From Natrinema hispanicum (GTDB lineage: Archaea; Halobacteriota; Halobacteria; Halobacteriales; Natrialbaceae): a stretch of DNA of 64,000 bases. Location of the stretch: positions 177,683-241,682 of the forward strand of contig NZ_FOIC01000005.1 in NCBI RefSeq assembly GCF_900111485.1. The letters run 5' to 3'. A model generated the notes under the pieces. That model was not told where the DNA came from. It saw nothing but the letters and a program-made list of their open reading frames with translations, and did no database searches. The position numbers were made by a program, and so were the translations under genes. Below are positions 45,984 to 55,029 of the stretch, piece by piece; position 1 is the stretch's first letter; each line of letters starts with the position of its first letter.

Positions 45984-46136
45984 CTATGGATCTGGATGCC
46001 ACGCAAGTCCCGTTCGCCGAACCGTAAACGGTCGCTCGCCACACACGGGACAGCGCGTGCCACCGCCCGGTGCGTCGTCCCGGTCTGGAATCGTCTGTTC
46101 GTCGCCGCAGGTGTCACACTCGAGCCAGACAGGCAT
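45984..46136 (-). CDS. 50-aa CPxCG-type zinc-finger micro-protein
   Basis: This short gene begins ATG at 46136 and encodes MPVWLECDTCGDEQ, a hydrophilic loop and RCPVCGERPFTV, ending at TAG 45984-45986. Two CxxC(G) knuckles 22 residues apart form a zinc ribbon. Such CPxCG micro-proteins are abundant in haloarchaea; some have been shown to influence growth or biofilm formation, but this one is unassigned. It is convergent with the acidic protein. Confidence 0.75.
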   Translation of the reverse strand: MPVWLECDTCGDEQTIPDRDDAPGGGTRCPVCGERPFTVRRTGLAWHPDP

Positions 46137-46305
46137 ACCCAATACTGACGGCTGACACAGTTATGAATCGTCCTGCGAGCGAGCGACGGGTCGTCGTTGT
46201 GAGCAGACGCCGTAGCTCGTGATGCGAATGGTGTCAAACAGAGAGAAACGAGAGGCGGTCAGCCCGAACCGTCGCGTACGGACCGCCTCGAGTGAATCGG
46301 CTGTG

Positions 46306-47178
46306 TTACGCGAGGAACTCTTCGATGTGGTCAGCGACTTCCTCGGGGGTGTCGCCGACAGGGACGCCGGCGTCGTTGAGCGCCGAGATCTTGCTCTCGG
46401 CGGTGCCGGTACCGGAACCGGAGACGATCGCGCCGGCGTGGCCCATGCGTTTGCCCGGCGGCGCGGTGCGGCCGGCGATGAAGCCAGCGACCGGCGTGTC
46501 GACGTTTTCGTCGATGAACGCGGCGGCTTCCTCTTCGTCTTCGCCACCGATCTCACCGCACATGACGATCGCGTCGGTGTCGGGGTCGTTCTCGAACAGC
46601 TCGAGCGCGTCGACGAAGTTGGTGCCGATGATCGGGTCGCCGCCGATGCCGATGGCGGTCGTCTGCCCGATGCCGCGGTTGGTCAGATTGTCGACGACCT
46701 GATAGGTCAGGGTGCCCGAGCGGGAGACGAGACCGACGTTCCCCTCCGAGAAGATGTTGCCGGGGAGAATGCCAAGTTTGGCCTCGCCGGGGGTGATGAG
46801 GCCGGGACAGTTCGGACCGATGAGTCGCGTGTCGGTCTCGGTCAGGCGCTTGTTGACCCGCGCCATGTCCTGAGTTGGGATACCTTCCGTGATTGCGACC
46901 GCGAGGTCGAGTCCGGAGTCGAGCGATTCGAAGATTGCGTCGCCGGCAAAGGCCGGCGGGACGAAGATGACCGAGGTGTCGGCGTTTTCCTCCTCGACCG
47001 CTTCGTGAACCGTGTCGTAAACCGGCACGCCACTGACTTCCTGGCCGCCCTTGCCTGGGACCGCACCGGCAACGACGTTGGTGCCGTACTCCATCATCTG
47101 TTCGGTGTGGAACTTCCCTTCCCCACCGGTGATGCCCTGTACCACGACGCGCGTGTCGTCGTCGACTAGTACGCTCAT
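46306..47178 (-). CDS. sucD: succinyl-CoA ligase, alpha subunit
   Basis: The 290-aa alpha subunit has the CoA-binding fold with [14 protein letters not shown], the [12 protein letters not shown] segment and the phosphohistidine region [13 protein letters not shown]. With SucC it interconverts succinyl-CoA and succinate with nucleotide phosphorylation in the citric acid cycle, directly using the product of KorAB. Its start codon overlaps the sucC stop by one base. Confidence 0.97.
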   Translation of the reverse strand: MSVLVDDDTRVVVQGITGGEGKFHTEQMMEYGTNVVAGAVPGKGGQEVSGVPVYDTVHEAVEEENADTSVIFVPPAFAGDAIFESLDSGLDLAVAITEGIPTQDMARVNKRLTETDTRLIGPNCPGLITPGEAKLGILPGNIFSEGNVGLVSRSGTLTYQVVDNLTNRGIGQTTAIGIGGDPIIGTNFVDALELFENDPDTDAIVMCGEIGGEDEEEAAAFIDENVDTPVAGFIAGRTAPPGKRMGHAGAIVSGSGTGTAESKISALNDAGVPVGDTPEEVADHIEEFLA

Positions 47179-48326
47179 TATTCGCTCACCTCCTCAGCGT
47201 ACTCGACAGCACGCTGAACTGCATCCTCGAGGGTCTGTTCGACCGTCACGAGGTCCTCGTTGAGAATTTCCATGCCTTCCTCCCAGTTGGTACCGGCCAG
47301 ACGGACGACGACCGGCTTGGGGATCTCGTCGAACTGCTCGAGCGCTTCGTTGATCCCTTTGGCGACCTCGTCGCCGCGGGTGATGCCGCCGAAGATGTTG
47401 AAGACGACGCTCTCGACGTTGTCGTCGGAGAAGACCATGTCGAGTGCGTTCGCAATTCGGTCGGCTTTCGCGCCACCACCGACGTCGAGGAAGTTGGCTG
47501 GCTCGCCGCCGTAGTAATCGACGAGGTCCAGCGTCGTCATCACGAGACCGGCACCGTTGCCGATGATCCCCGTGTTGCCTTCGAGTCGGACGTAGTCGAA
47601 GCCGTACTCGTCGGCCTTCTGCTCGAGTTCGTCGCCGCCGGCGGCTTCCTCTTCCATCTCGGCGAGTTCGGGCTGGCGGAACAGCGCGTCCTCGTCGATG
47701 TTCATCACGGCGTCGGCCGCGATGACTTCGTCGTCGGAAGTGACCATCAGCGGGTTGATCTCTGCGTCGGCACCGTCCTTGTCGTCCCAGAGCTGGTAGA
47801 GCGTGGTGAGCACGCTCGAGACGTCACGGGCGACCGACTGGTCGACACCGGCGTCGTAGACGGCCTTGCGGGCCTGGTAGGGGTGCATCCCGAAGGCGGG
47901 GTCGATGTGTTCGCGGGCGATCGCGTCGGGGTCTTCCTCGGCGACCTCCTCGATGTTGACGCCACCCTTGGTCGAGACCATCGCGACGGGCTTGCCCTCG
48001 CCACGGTCCATCGTGATCCCGACGTAGAGTTCGTCGGTGAAGTCGACTGCTTCTTCGACGAGGACGCGGTCCACGTGGTAGCCTTTGAGGTCCATTCCGA
48101 GAATGGACTCGGCTGCTTCGCGGGCTTCGTCATCGTCTTCGACGAGTTTGATCCCGCCGGCTTTCCCTCGACCACCAACCTGTACCTGCGCCTTGACCGC
48201 GACTGGATAGCCGATCTCCTCGGCCGCGGTGACGACGCCGTCGACGTCGGACGCGAGTTGCGAGTCCGGCGTCGGTACCCCGGCATCGGCGAAGACCTGC
48301 TTCGCCTGGTACTCGTGTAATTTCAT
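47178..48326 (-). CDS. sucC: succinyl-CoA ligase, beta subunit
   Basis: The 382-aa beta subunit has an ATP-grasp domain: [19 protein letters not shown] at the N-terminus, [15 protein letters not shown], and the C-terminal FLDVGGGA and [15 protein letters not shown] segments. The ATG at 48326 is the family start; the 22-residue upstream extension is not conserved in character. It is first in sucCD. Confidence 0.97.
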   Translation of the reverse strand: MKLHEYQAKQVFADAGVPTPDSQLASDVDGVVTAAEEIGYPVAVKAQVQVGGRGKAGGIKLVEDDDEAREAAESILGMDLKGYHVDRVLVEEAVDFTDELYVGITMDRGEGKPVAMVSTKGGVNIEEVAEEDPDAIAREHIDPAFGMHPYQARKAVYDAGVDQSVARDVSSVLTTLYQLWDDKDGADAEINPLMVTSDDEVIAADAVMNIDEDALFRQPELAEMEEEAAGGDELEQKADEYGFDYVRLEGNTGIIGNGAGLVMTTLDLVDYYGGEPANFLDVGGGAKADRIANALDMVFSDDNVESVVFNIFGGITRGDEVAKGINEALEQFDEIPKPVVVRLAGTNWEEGMEILNEDLVTVEQTLEDAVQRAVEYAEEVSE

Positions 48327-48551
48327 ACCATTCGAAGGGCCGTTCCGCCCTTGCTTAAATCCTGCCAGTTTCCGCTCGCTACTGACACGCATTCGGGGGC
48401 TCTTCCCGAGGATCGTTCACGATTTACCATCCACGACCGGCTGCGCGTGCCATCCACACAGTCCGGTCCACGAACGGGGTGGCACTGATATGGGCCGGCC
48501 TGTCACAGCATTCAAAGTTCGGCTTCCCCTACGTCCACTCGGGGCTCCCCC

Positions 48552-49424
48552 GTGACAAACCCTACCGCAACTCATCGCCCGTCGGGGTGGGTGTCGTCGA
48601 TAACGACTGTGCTTCGGTTTCTGGTCCACAGCAACCTCTTTATCTCGCTGGCGACGCTCAGCGTCGTCGTCACCACCGCCATCCTCGCGGACCTGCCACT
48701 CGAGGCCCTGCCGCTGTTTATCGTCTTCGCGGCCACGATGTTCGTCTACACCGTCAACCGGTTTACTGACCTCGAGGAAGACGAACAGAACGTCCCGGAC
48801 CGCGCGGCGTTTACGAAACGCTACGGTCGCCTCTGGCTGACGGCTGGCGTCGTCCTCTATGTCGCTGCGATCGCGATTGCCGTCGCGCTCGGGCTTTCGG
48901 GGGCTGCGTATCTGTTACTCCCCCTTGCGGTTGCACTGCTGTACTCCGTCGGTGGCGTCAAACAGGTTTTCCTCGTCAAGAACCTCTTTGTCGGCCTCGC
49001 GTGGGGTGCGCTCCCACTTGGCATTGGCTACTACTACGATCAGCTCTGGTCGCTTTCAGTCCTGTTTATGTTCGCCTACGTGACGGTCATGATCACCATC
49101 GCCGCGGTGATCTTCGACGTCAAAGACATCGAGGGCGACCGCCAGGAGAACATTCCGACAGTCCCGAATCAGTTCGGCCCGCACGCGACGCGCGTCTGGT
49201 CGCTGGTTGCGACCGTCGCCGTCGCCGCGGTGGTCGTCGCGCTCGTGGTGACGGGGACGATCCCGCAACGGTTTCTCGCCGTGCTCGCGATGAACGCCTA
49301 CGTTTGCGCATACATCCCGTTTGCGACCCCCGACCGCGGCCCGCTGTACTACGGGTTCGTCGTCGACGGCGAACACGTCTTCCTCGCCGCGGTCGTGCTC
49401 GCACTCGAGTGGCTCGTCTGGTGA
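48552..49424 (+). CDS. UbiA-family prenyltransferase
   Basis: The 290-aa protein has about eight transmembrane helices and two aspartate-rich motifs: NRFTDLEEDEQN (residue about 72, N-x3-D-type) and FDVKDIEGDRQENIP (about 195), both of which bind Mg-prenyl diphosphate. UbiA enzymes attach isoprenoid chains to aromatic rings or to glycerol phosphate in archaeal lipids and quinones. The acceptor is not evident. The start is GTG at 48552. It converges with the RNA-ligase partner gene. Confidence 0.88.
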   Translation: MTNPTATHRPSGWVSSITTVLRFLVHSNLFISLATLSVVVTTAILADLPLEALPLFIVFAATMFVYTVNRFTDLEEDEQNVPDRAAFTKRYGRLWLTAGVVLYVAAIAIAVALGLSGAAYLLLPLAVALLYSVGGVKQVFLVKNLFVGLAWGALPLGIGYYYDQLWSLSVLFMFAYVTVMITIAAVIFDVKDIEGDRQENIPTVPNQFGPHATRVWSLVATVAVAAVVVALVVTGTIPQRFLAVLAMNAYVCAYIPFATPDRGPLYYGFVVDGEHVFLAAVVLALEWLVW

Positions 49425-49435
49425 CGCTGCCCCGA

Positions 49436-50122
49436 TCAATCGTCGTCTGCGACGCCAGTCGCCCGCAGGTACTCCTCGAGCAGCGTCGGGAACTGGCCGC
49501 CGCGGACGTAGCGGAGGCCGAACTCGTCGGCCCACGAGATGATACCCCGGTCCTCCGTGACGACCCCCGCGTCGAGTTCGCGCGCGAGGATCAGCAGGTC
49601 GAAGTCCTCACGGGAATCGAGTACGCCCTGTCGGAGCGCGCGGCGATACTTGTCACGGAGATTCGACAGGACGCGATCGGCTTCGGTCATGTACGCCTCC
49701 CGTTCGCCGTCATCGGAGTCCCGCGTGAGTTTGTCTGGATCGAGCTGTTCGACCTCGCGAATGGCCTCTTCCGAGACTCGCAGGCCGCGGTCGACCCGAT
49801 CGCTCATCTCGTCGATGAAGTTGTAGACGACGTTGGCGGGGATCGTGACGCCGTAGCGGTCGGGGCTCTTGCGAACAACCCAGGTGTCGAGCCGTGAGAA
49901 CACGGCGTCGTCGACGTCGCGCTCGCGCAACATCGTCCCCAGTTCGTCGTGGATCGACGGCGGCACGTAACAGGAGATGTTGAGCTCGAGGCGTGCGGTC
50001 GAGACGAGATCGAGCAGGCGGAGCACGGCCGCCTCGAGCGATTCGTCGTCGCGGCGGATCTCCTCGGTGATAAACAGCGAGGTGTCGAGGACGAACCGTT
50101 GGCGCGGGAGGTCGCCGGGCAT
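49436..50122 (-). CDS. RNA ligase partner protein (PIN domain)
   Basis: The 228-aa protein is the family that is regularly encoded with archaeal Rnl3-type RNA ligases. It has a PIN-like fold with acidic residues in VLDTSLFI (residue about 12), [21 protein letters not shown] (split over residues 170-190) and [12 protein letters not shown], which could form a nuclease active site. The ligase gene is divergent with 110 bases between starts, so they share a promoter region. The ATG at 50122 is chosen over 50131. Confidence 0.9.
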   Translation of the reverse strand: MPGDLPRQRFVLDTSLFITEEIRRDDESLEAAVLRLLDLVSTARLELNISCYVPPSIHDELGTMLRERDVDDAVFSRLDTWVVRKSPDRYGVTIPANVVYNFIDEMSDRVDRGLRVSEEAIREVEQLDPDKLTRDSDDGEREAYMTEADRVLSNLRDKYRRALRQGVLDSREDFDLLILARELDAGVVTEDRGIISWADEFGLRYVRGGQFPTLLEEYLRATGVADDD

Positions 50123-50232
50123 ACGTCTCAATTGTGCGGTAAGCTACATAGACCTCTCCCCGAGCAGACGGCTGCCGCCGCCGAGCGGGGGCCGGCCCGG
50201 TGTTTTTGACGATGAACGGCGAGAGTCGATAT

Positions 50233-51360
50233 ATGGACCGCGACGCGTACCTCGAGCGCCTCGGGGCCACGACCGACGAGCCGGCCGACCTCTTCGAGCA
50301 CTTCGAGCAGCGCTCGTTCGGCGGTCGGACCTACCACGTCCTGACGGACGCGCGCCACGGTCTCGAGCGCGGGACCGTCATCGTCGAGGACGCCGAGACC
50401 GTTATCAGGGGGTATCCGAGCATCCCGCGACTGCTCGTGCTCGAACCGGGGATTCGATCGTTCTTCGATGACGGGGCCACCGTCGCCGTCGAGGAGAAAC
50501 TCGACGGGTTCAACGTTCGAATCGCGAACGTCGGCGAGCCGCTTGCGTTTACCAGAAGCGGCTACGTCTGCCCGTACACGACCGCGCGGGCGCGCAAGCT
50601 GCTGTCGCTCGAGGCGTTTTTTGACGAGCATCCCGAAAAGACTCTCTGTGCTGAACTCATCGGGCCGGAAACGCCCTACACGACCACCGACTACGAGGGG
50701 GTAGACACCCACGACTTCCGCGTTTTCGGCGTTCGCGACCGCGAGTCGGGCGATCCGCTGTCCGTAGCCGATCGTCGCGCGATCTGTGAAACGTACGACT
50801 TCAACCAGCCGCGGCTATTCGGACGGGCCCCACCGGATGCTGCCGTCGAGACGGTTCGCGACGCCATCGATGAACTCGACGCGGCGGGGCGAGAGGGCGT
50901 CGTGATGAAATCAGAGGCCGGCGACGCGATGGTCAAATACACGACCGAGGCCCAACACCACGACGAACTCGCCTACGCGTTCTCGCTGCCGTTCGATCAT
51001 GGTCGGGATTTCATCTTTTCGCGGCTCCTCCGCGAGGCGTTTCAAGCCGCCGAGTTCGACGAAGACGGGGATCGGCTGCAAGAACGCGCACACGATCTCG
51101 GCGAGTCGATCCTCTTTCCGATGGTCGACGCGATTCGAGACGTCGACGACGGCGAGACGATCGGCCACCGGCACACGGTCAGAGGCGATGCCGACTCGAT
51201 CGACGCCCTCTTCGACCACCTGCGCAACCAGTCGATGACGATCGAACTCGAGTCAGATCGTCGTGAAGACGGCCAGCGCATCGTCGAGTTCGTCAAGGTA
51301 GCTGAATCAAGTCGGGATCGCATCACCCACTATCTCGAGGGTGGCACGCGAACCGAGTGA
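50233..51360 (+). CDS. ATP-dependent RNA ligase (Rnl3 type)
   Basis: The 375-aa RNA ligase has the adenylation motif I VEEKLDGFNVRI (Lys nucleophile at about residue 98), motif III-like FRVFGVRD, motif IV REGVVMKS, motif V MVKYTTE and a helical C-terminal dimerisation domain. Archaeal enzymes of this type circularise or join RNA and 5'-phosphate ends. I use the ATG at 50233 rather than 50212: a TGTTTTTGA promoter at 50201-50209 is then 24-32 bases upstream. The PIN-domain partner is divergent. Confidence 0.92.
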   Translation: MDRDAYLERLGATTDEPADLFEHFEQRSFGGRTYHVLTDARHGLERGTVIVEDAETVIRGYPSIPRLLVLEPGIRSFFDDGATVAVEEKLDGFNVRIANVGEPLAFTRSGYVCPYTTARARKLLSLEAFFDEHPEKTLCAELIGPETPYTTTDYEGVDTHDFRVFGVRDRESGDPLSVADRRAICETYDFNQPRLFGRAPPDAAVETVRDAIDELDAAGREGVVMKSEAGDAMVKYTTEAQHHDELAYAFSLPFDHGRDFIFSRLLREAFQAAEFDEDGDRLQERAHDLGESILFPMVDAIRDVDDGETIGHRHTVRGDADSIDALFDHLRNQSMTIELESDRREDGQRIVEFVKVAESSRDRITHYLEGGTRTE

Positions 51361-51434
51361 CATGACGGTTCCATCGACGCTCTCGCTCGACCGCGAACGA
51401 ACCCTTTAGGCACCGGCCGCCGGTACGGACGTGT

Positions 51435-51701
51435 ATGCCCGTTCCCAAATCCGAGTTCGAGAACCTCCCGCCGTGTGACTTCTACACGCCGGCGGAGTTG
51501 CTCGAAGCCGACCAGATGTACACCGTCTACGAGATCGCACGGCTGCTCCAGGGTCTCGAGCCCGACGCCGACATCGACCACGAGACCGAGGATATCCTGC
51601 TCGACTGGGCGATTCCATGGGTTATGACCAACGCTGACGACCTCGTCGTTGCTGAACCCCGCGACGAGGACGAGCCTGGCTACTACGGCCTGAAAGAATG
51701 A
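51435..51701 (+). CDS. DUF5827 family protein
   Basis: The 88-aa haloarchaea-specific protein has PVPKSEFENLPPCDFYTPAEL at the start (residues 2-22) and the ETEDILLDWAIPW helix, ending in the acidic GYYGLKE tail. The function is unknown. The ATPase gene begins in its last codons (ATGA overlap), so the two are translationally coupled and probably function together. Confidence 0.85.
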   Translation: MPVPKSEFENLPPCDFYTPAELLEADQMYTVYEIARLLQGLEPDADIDHETEDILLDWAIPWVMTNADDLVVAEPRDEDEPGYYGLKE

Positions 51702-52528
51702 TCCTCCTCGTGGTCGGTGCCGACCGCGTCGACGCCGGCAAGACGACGTTTTCGGCCGGCCTGCTCGAGCGCACCGGCGCGGTTGGCTACAAACCCCGCG
51801 CCGGCAACGACTTCTGGTTCGACCACGACGACTGCCGACGTGCCCTCGCCGACGGGCGACTCTACGGTAAAGACGCGGCGCGGCTCTCGGCAGCCGACGG
51901 CCGTGGCCGACCGCCAGAGCGGCTCAACCCCGTCCACCGGCTTTGGCAGCCCAGCCCCGGCGGCGGCAGCGGTCTGCTCGGCCGGACCGACCGGGAGTTC
52001 GTCGTCGACCGGATCGGCCGCGATCCCGACGATGCGTTGTTCGTCCGCAACGCAACCACCGAAGTTCCGGGCGCGGTTGCTGACGTACTCCCCCTTTCCG
52101 ACGCCATTCCCGTCGAGACCGTCGCCGAATTCAACGACCTTGCCGAGCAGAAGTACGTCCCCACGTTCGACCGCCTGGCTGCCGAGATCGAAGACTCAGA
52201 CGTCGCCGTCGTCGAGTCCTACAGCGACATCGCGCTGCCGCTGTCGTCGCTCGATCCGGCGCAGATCGCCGCCGTCGCAGCCGTCGAACCCGGCCGCGTG
52301 CGCGTCTACAACGGCGACCGCTACTGTCGAGCCTGCGAGATCGCCAGCTCGAGCCCCAGAGATGGGGCCATCGAGAAGCGCGTCCCCGACGTCCTCGACT
52401 ATCTCGACCCGCTCGAGCGCGTGCGGTTACCGCCACTTGGCAAAGAACAGCGGGACGATCCTACACGGATCGCTCGCGCGTACGCGGACGCGTACGATAC
52501 GTTACTCGACGCCGCCAAACAGGTCTGA
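51698..52528 (+). CDS. P-loop ATPase, dethiobiotin-synthetase-like fold
   Basis: The 276-aa protein begins ILLVVGADRVDAGKTTFSAGL, with a P-loop of the deviant DAGKT form as in BioD/CobQ-like amidoligase-related ATPases. It has GYKPRAGNDFW (nucleotide or substrate contact), a VAVVESYSDIALPL switch region, and a cysteine pair in YCRACEIASS that could bind a metal. The substrate is unknown. It overlaps the DUF5827 gene by four bases. Confidence 0.75.
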   Translation: MILLVVGADRVDAGKTTFSAGLLERTGAVGYKPRAGNDFWFDHDDCRRALADGRLYGKDAARLSAADGRGRPPERLNPVHRLWQPSPGGGSGLLGRTDREFVVDRIGRDPDDALFVRNATTEVPGAVADVLPLSDAIPVETVAEFNDLAEQKYVPTFDRLAAEIEDSDVAVVESYSDIALPLSSLDPAQIAAVAAVEPGRVRVYNGDRYCRACEIASSSPRDGAIEKRVPDVLDYLDPLERVRLPPLGKEQRDDPTRIARAYADAYDTLLDAAKQV

Positions 52529-52634
52529 GACGGACCGCTGTCCCGGCCCGGCCGCAGTGCGGGTCACGGCCGGCCGGCACTGACTGACAGGCGACCCTCT
52601 GATTGCTGGACAGTTTCTCTGTCGGGCGACACGC

Positions 52635-53213
52635 CTACGTCTGGCGTGCCATCTGCGCCGAGAGTTCGACATGGCTGTAGGGGTCGTTGGTCACGCTCGG
52701 CCCGTGGCCCGTGTGCATCTCTTCGAGGTCGGGATCAATCCACTCGAGCACGCGGTCGATACTCTCGATCAGCGTCGGGCGATCCCCCTCCTCGAGATCG
52801 GTGCGACCAAAACTCCCGTTCTGGAAGACGAGATCGCCCGCGAACAGCACGCTTGCCTCCGCCGAGTACAAGCAGAGGTGGTCGTTCTTGTGGCCAGGGG
52901 TATGTAGCGCGACGTAGTCGTGATCGCCTAATTGGACCGTCTCCTCGTCCGCGATTGCGTGGTCGACGCCGTCGATCGAGGTGTCGTACCCCCATGCGTC
53001 GACATCGAACGCCTCCTTGATCGCCGCGAGGTTCCCAACGTGGTCGCGATGGGTGTGGGTCAGGATGACTGCCTCGAGGTCGTCAACGCGATCGGAGACG
53101 GCTGCAACGGCGTCGAAGTTCGCGCCCGTATCGACGAGGACGGTCCGCTCACCGGTAACGAGAAAGACGTTGCTGGTAAACGCCTGCACACCCTGTGCGA
53201 GATTCGAGATCAT
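52635..53213 (-). CDS. MBL-fold metallohydrolase
   Basis: The 192-aa metallo-beta-lactamase-type protein has the complete motif THTHRDHVG near residue 50, HTPGHKNDH, FAGDLVFQ and a final HTGHGP. The arrangement is that of glyoxalase II-like or rubredoxin-oxidase-like hydrolases; the substrate is not identified. The frame is open upstream to 53297, but ATG 53213 (ISNLAQGVQAFTSNVFLV) starts the conserved fold. It diverges from the membrane regulator. Confidence 0.85.
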   Translation of the reverse strand: MISNLAQGVQAFTSNVFLVTGERTVLVDTGANFDAVAAVSDRVDDLEAVILTHTHRDHVGNLAAIKEAFDVDAWGYDTSIDGVDHAIADEETVQLGDHDYVALHTPGHKNDHLCLYSAEASVLFAGDLVFQNGSFGRTDLEEGDRPTLIESIDRVLEWIDPDLEEMHTGHGPSVTNDPYSHVELSAQMARQT

Positions 53214-53390
53214 GAGGCCTGCTACACAGTCGATCGATTTGTGGGTATCGACACAGGTCGGAGTGTCGGGAACCACAGCAAGCGAGCGAGACGCCACTCA
53301 TCGTCCGTGTACTGCTCGTATCGACCGCTTCTACCATCCTCTCTCGCTATTCACAAGCATTTTTAGCTCCGACACGTAGTGGGTAGACGA

Positions 53391-54620
53391 ATGAATCGGT
53401 CGGCCTCCGTCGGATTCGTCGTTCTCGTCGTCCTTACGCTCGTCGCTGGGGCCAGCGCACCGATCGCGGTGGCCGACACTGGACCGATCACGTCGCCAGC
53501 CGCGGAGACACACCCCGCGGCGATGGCGACCCCACCGGATGACGGCCAGTTCGCCGTCCAGGAAGCCCAAGATTTCGACAATACGACGTTCGAGATTACC
53601 GTTCACGAAAACGGCAGCGCGACATGGACCTTCCGGTACGAACAGGTGTTCGCAGACGAAGACAACGCGACTGCTGCCAGAGAGGACTTCAAAGTCTTCG
53701 CCGAGGAGTTCGAGGCCAACGAGACTGACCTCTACGACCAATTTACCGTCCAGTCGCGTGCAATGGTTGAATCCGGCCAACGGGAAACTGGCCGGGAAAT
53801 GGAAGCAACGAACTTCCACCGCTCCGCGCAGATCGAAGAGGAGTTTACGGCCGTGGGCGTCACCGACAACCAGTCAACGACGACCGGCGTCGTCGAAATG
53901 TCGTTCACGTGGGAGGGGTTCGCAGCCGTCGACGCCGACCGACTCGTAGTTGGCGACGTCTTCGAGAACCTCCCACTCGGTCCCTCCCAGGCGATCGTCA
54001 TCGAGGCCGGCGGTGATCTCACGTTCCACTCGGTCGAACCTGCCGACGGGCAGTACGCCGGGACCTCACTCGAGGAGGCAGAGTCCGTTCGGTGGAACGG
54101 TCAACGGGAGTTCATTGACGGCCGCCCACGGGCGGTGTTCGACCGACCCGGAAATACCGACACGAGCCTGATCGCGACGATAGACGGCATCGGTCCCGGT
54201 TTGTATCTCCTCGGTGCCTTCTTCGGTCTCGGCCTCGCCGCCGCAGCCGTGATCTGGTATCGGCGGTACGGGCCCGGCGCTGGCGAACCCGCCATCGGAG
54301 AGTCACCACCTGACTCAGCACAGCCCGCACCAGCCGCCGCCGACGCGGCCGGCGAACTCCCCGAGGAAACCGACTCAATCGCCGATGAGGAACTCCTGAC
54401 GGACGAAGACCGCGTCGTCAAACTCATCCGCGAGAACGGCGGGCGGATGAAACAGGTCAACATCGTCGACGAAACCGGCTGGTCGAAATCCAAGGTCAGC
54501 ATGCTGCTCTCGGATATGGAAGACGAGGGCACCATCAGCAAACTTCGCGTCGGCCGCGAAAACATCATCAGCCTCGAGGGTTTCGAGCCCGAGGCAACGA
54601 AGTCACCGTTCGAGGAGTGA
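53391..54620 (+). CDS. membrane-anchored winged-helix regulator (DUF7345/DUF7343-like)
   Basis: The 409-aa protein has a signal-anchor (residues about 6-28), an extracytoplasmic beta-rich domain (about 50-265, with FTVQSRAMVESGQ and VEMSFTWEGF), one transmembrane helix (GLYLLGAFFGLGLAAAAVIW, about 267-286), an acidic linker, and a cytoplasmic winged helix (RVVKLIRENGGRMKQVNIV, then SKSKVSMLLSDMEDEG). It is a one-component sensor that binds DNA from the membrane. The signal is unknown. ATG 53391. Confidence 0.85.
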   Translation: MNRSASVGFVVLVVLTLVAGASAPIAVADTGPITSPAAETHPAAMATPPDDGQFAVQEAQDFDNTTFEITVHENGSATWTFRYEQVFADEDNATAAREDFKVFAEEFEANETDLYDQFTVQSRAMVESGQRETGREMEATNFHRSAQIEEEFTAVGVTDNQSTTTGVVEMSFTWEGFAAVDADRLVVGDVFENLPLGPSQAIVIEAGGDLTFHSVEPADGQYAGTSLEEAESVRWNGQREFIDGRPRAVFDRPGNTDTSLIATIDGIGPGLYLLGAFFGLGLAAAAVIWYRRYGPGAGEPAIGESPPDSAQPAPAAADAAGELPEETDSIADEELLTDEDRVVKLIRENGGRMKQVNIVDETGWSKSKVSMLLSDMEDEGTISKLRVGRENIISLEGFEPEATKSPFEE

Positions 54621-54735
54621 CAGCTGACAGTACACGATCGCTGATACGTTCTCTCGTGCGACCATCACTCACTGTAGGATCGAAACGGAATCCTTAAACA
54701 TAACACTGCTCTACGGTTGAGTGAAGACGAAGCCC

Positions 54736-54810
54736 GCTCCGATGGTGTAGTCCGGCCAATCATATTGCCCTCTCACGGCAATGACCAGGGTTCGAATCCC
54801 TGTCGGAGCA
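54736..54810 (+). tRNA. tRNA-Glu (anticodon CTC), integration target
   Basis: The 75-base tRNA has acceptor GCTCCGA/TCGGAGC with discriminator A. The anticodon stem TTGCC/GGCAA encloses loop CTCTCAC, anticodon CTC. The T-arm GGGTTCGAATCCC is canonical. It is intact although an integrated element starts directly after its 3' end, as is normal for elements that use tRNA 3' halves as attachment site. The matching right-hand copy is not in the window. Confidence 0.97.
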
Positions 54811-54840
54811 TCCTACCCCGCCGCCTTCTCGTGGTTTTCA

Positions 54841-54875
54841 CCGTGAACTAACCACAGGTAAACGTATGTTCACGG
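54841..54875. promoter_or_regulatory. inverted repeat next to the left attachment site
   Basis: CCGTGAAC (54841-54848) and GTTCACGG (54868-54875) form a perfect 8-bp inverted repeat with a 19-base spacer, 31 bases after the tRNA. Its place suggests a recombinase- or excisionase-binding arm of the attachment site. Confidence 0.4.
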
Positions 54876-54908
54876 GCAATGCGGTTCAGATGGTGCATCG
54901 ACCCCGAC

Positions 54909-55000
54909 GCCGTCTTGCGATTCCACTACGTCGTGAGGCAATGAAGTTCAAGGGGGAAAATCGACCGCCGTCTTGCGATTGGCGAAATCGAGAGGCAATG
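54909..55000 (+). repeat. two tandem composite repeats upstream of the recombinase
   Basis: GCCGTCTTGCGATT occurs at 54909-54922 and again at 54967-54980. In both cases GAGGCAATG follows after 11 or 12 bases (54935-54943 and 54992-55000). The period is about 58 bases. A third partial end, AGGCAATG, contains the start codon of the recombinase (55030). These look like binding sites for the integrase or its repressor. Confidence 0.65.
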
Positions 55001-55029
55001 GTCTGGGTTCCCGTCACGGAGGTCAGGCA

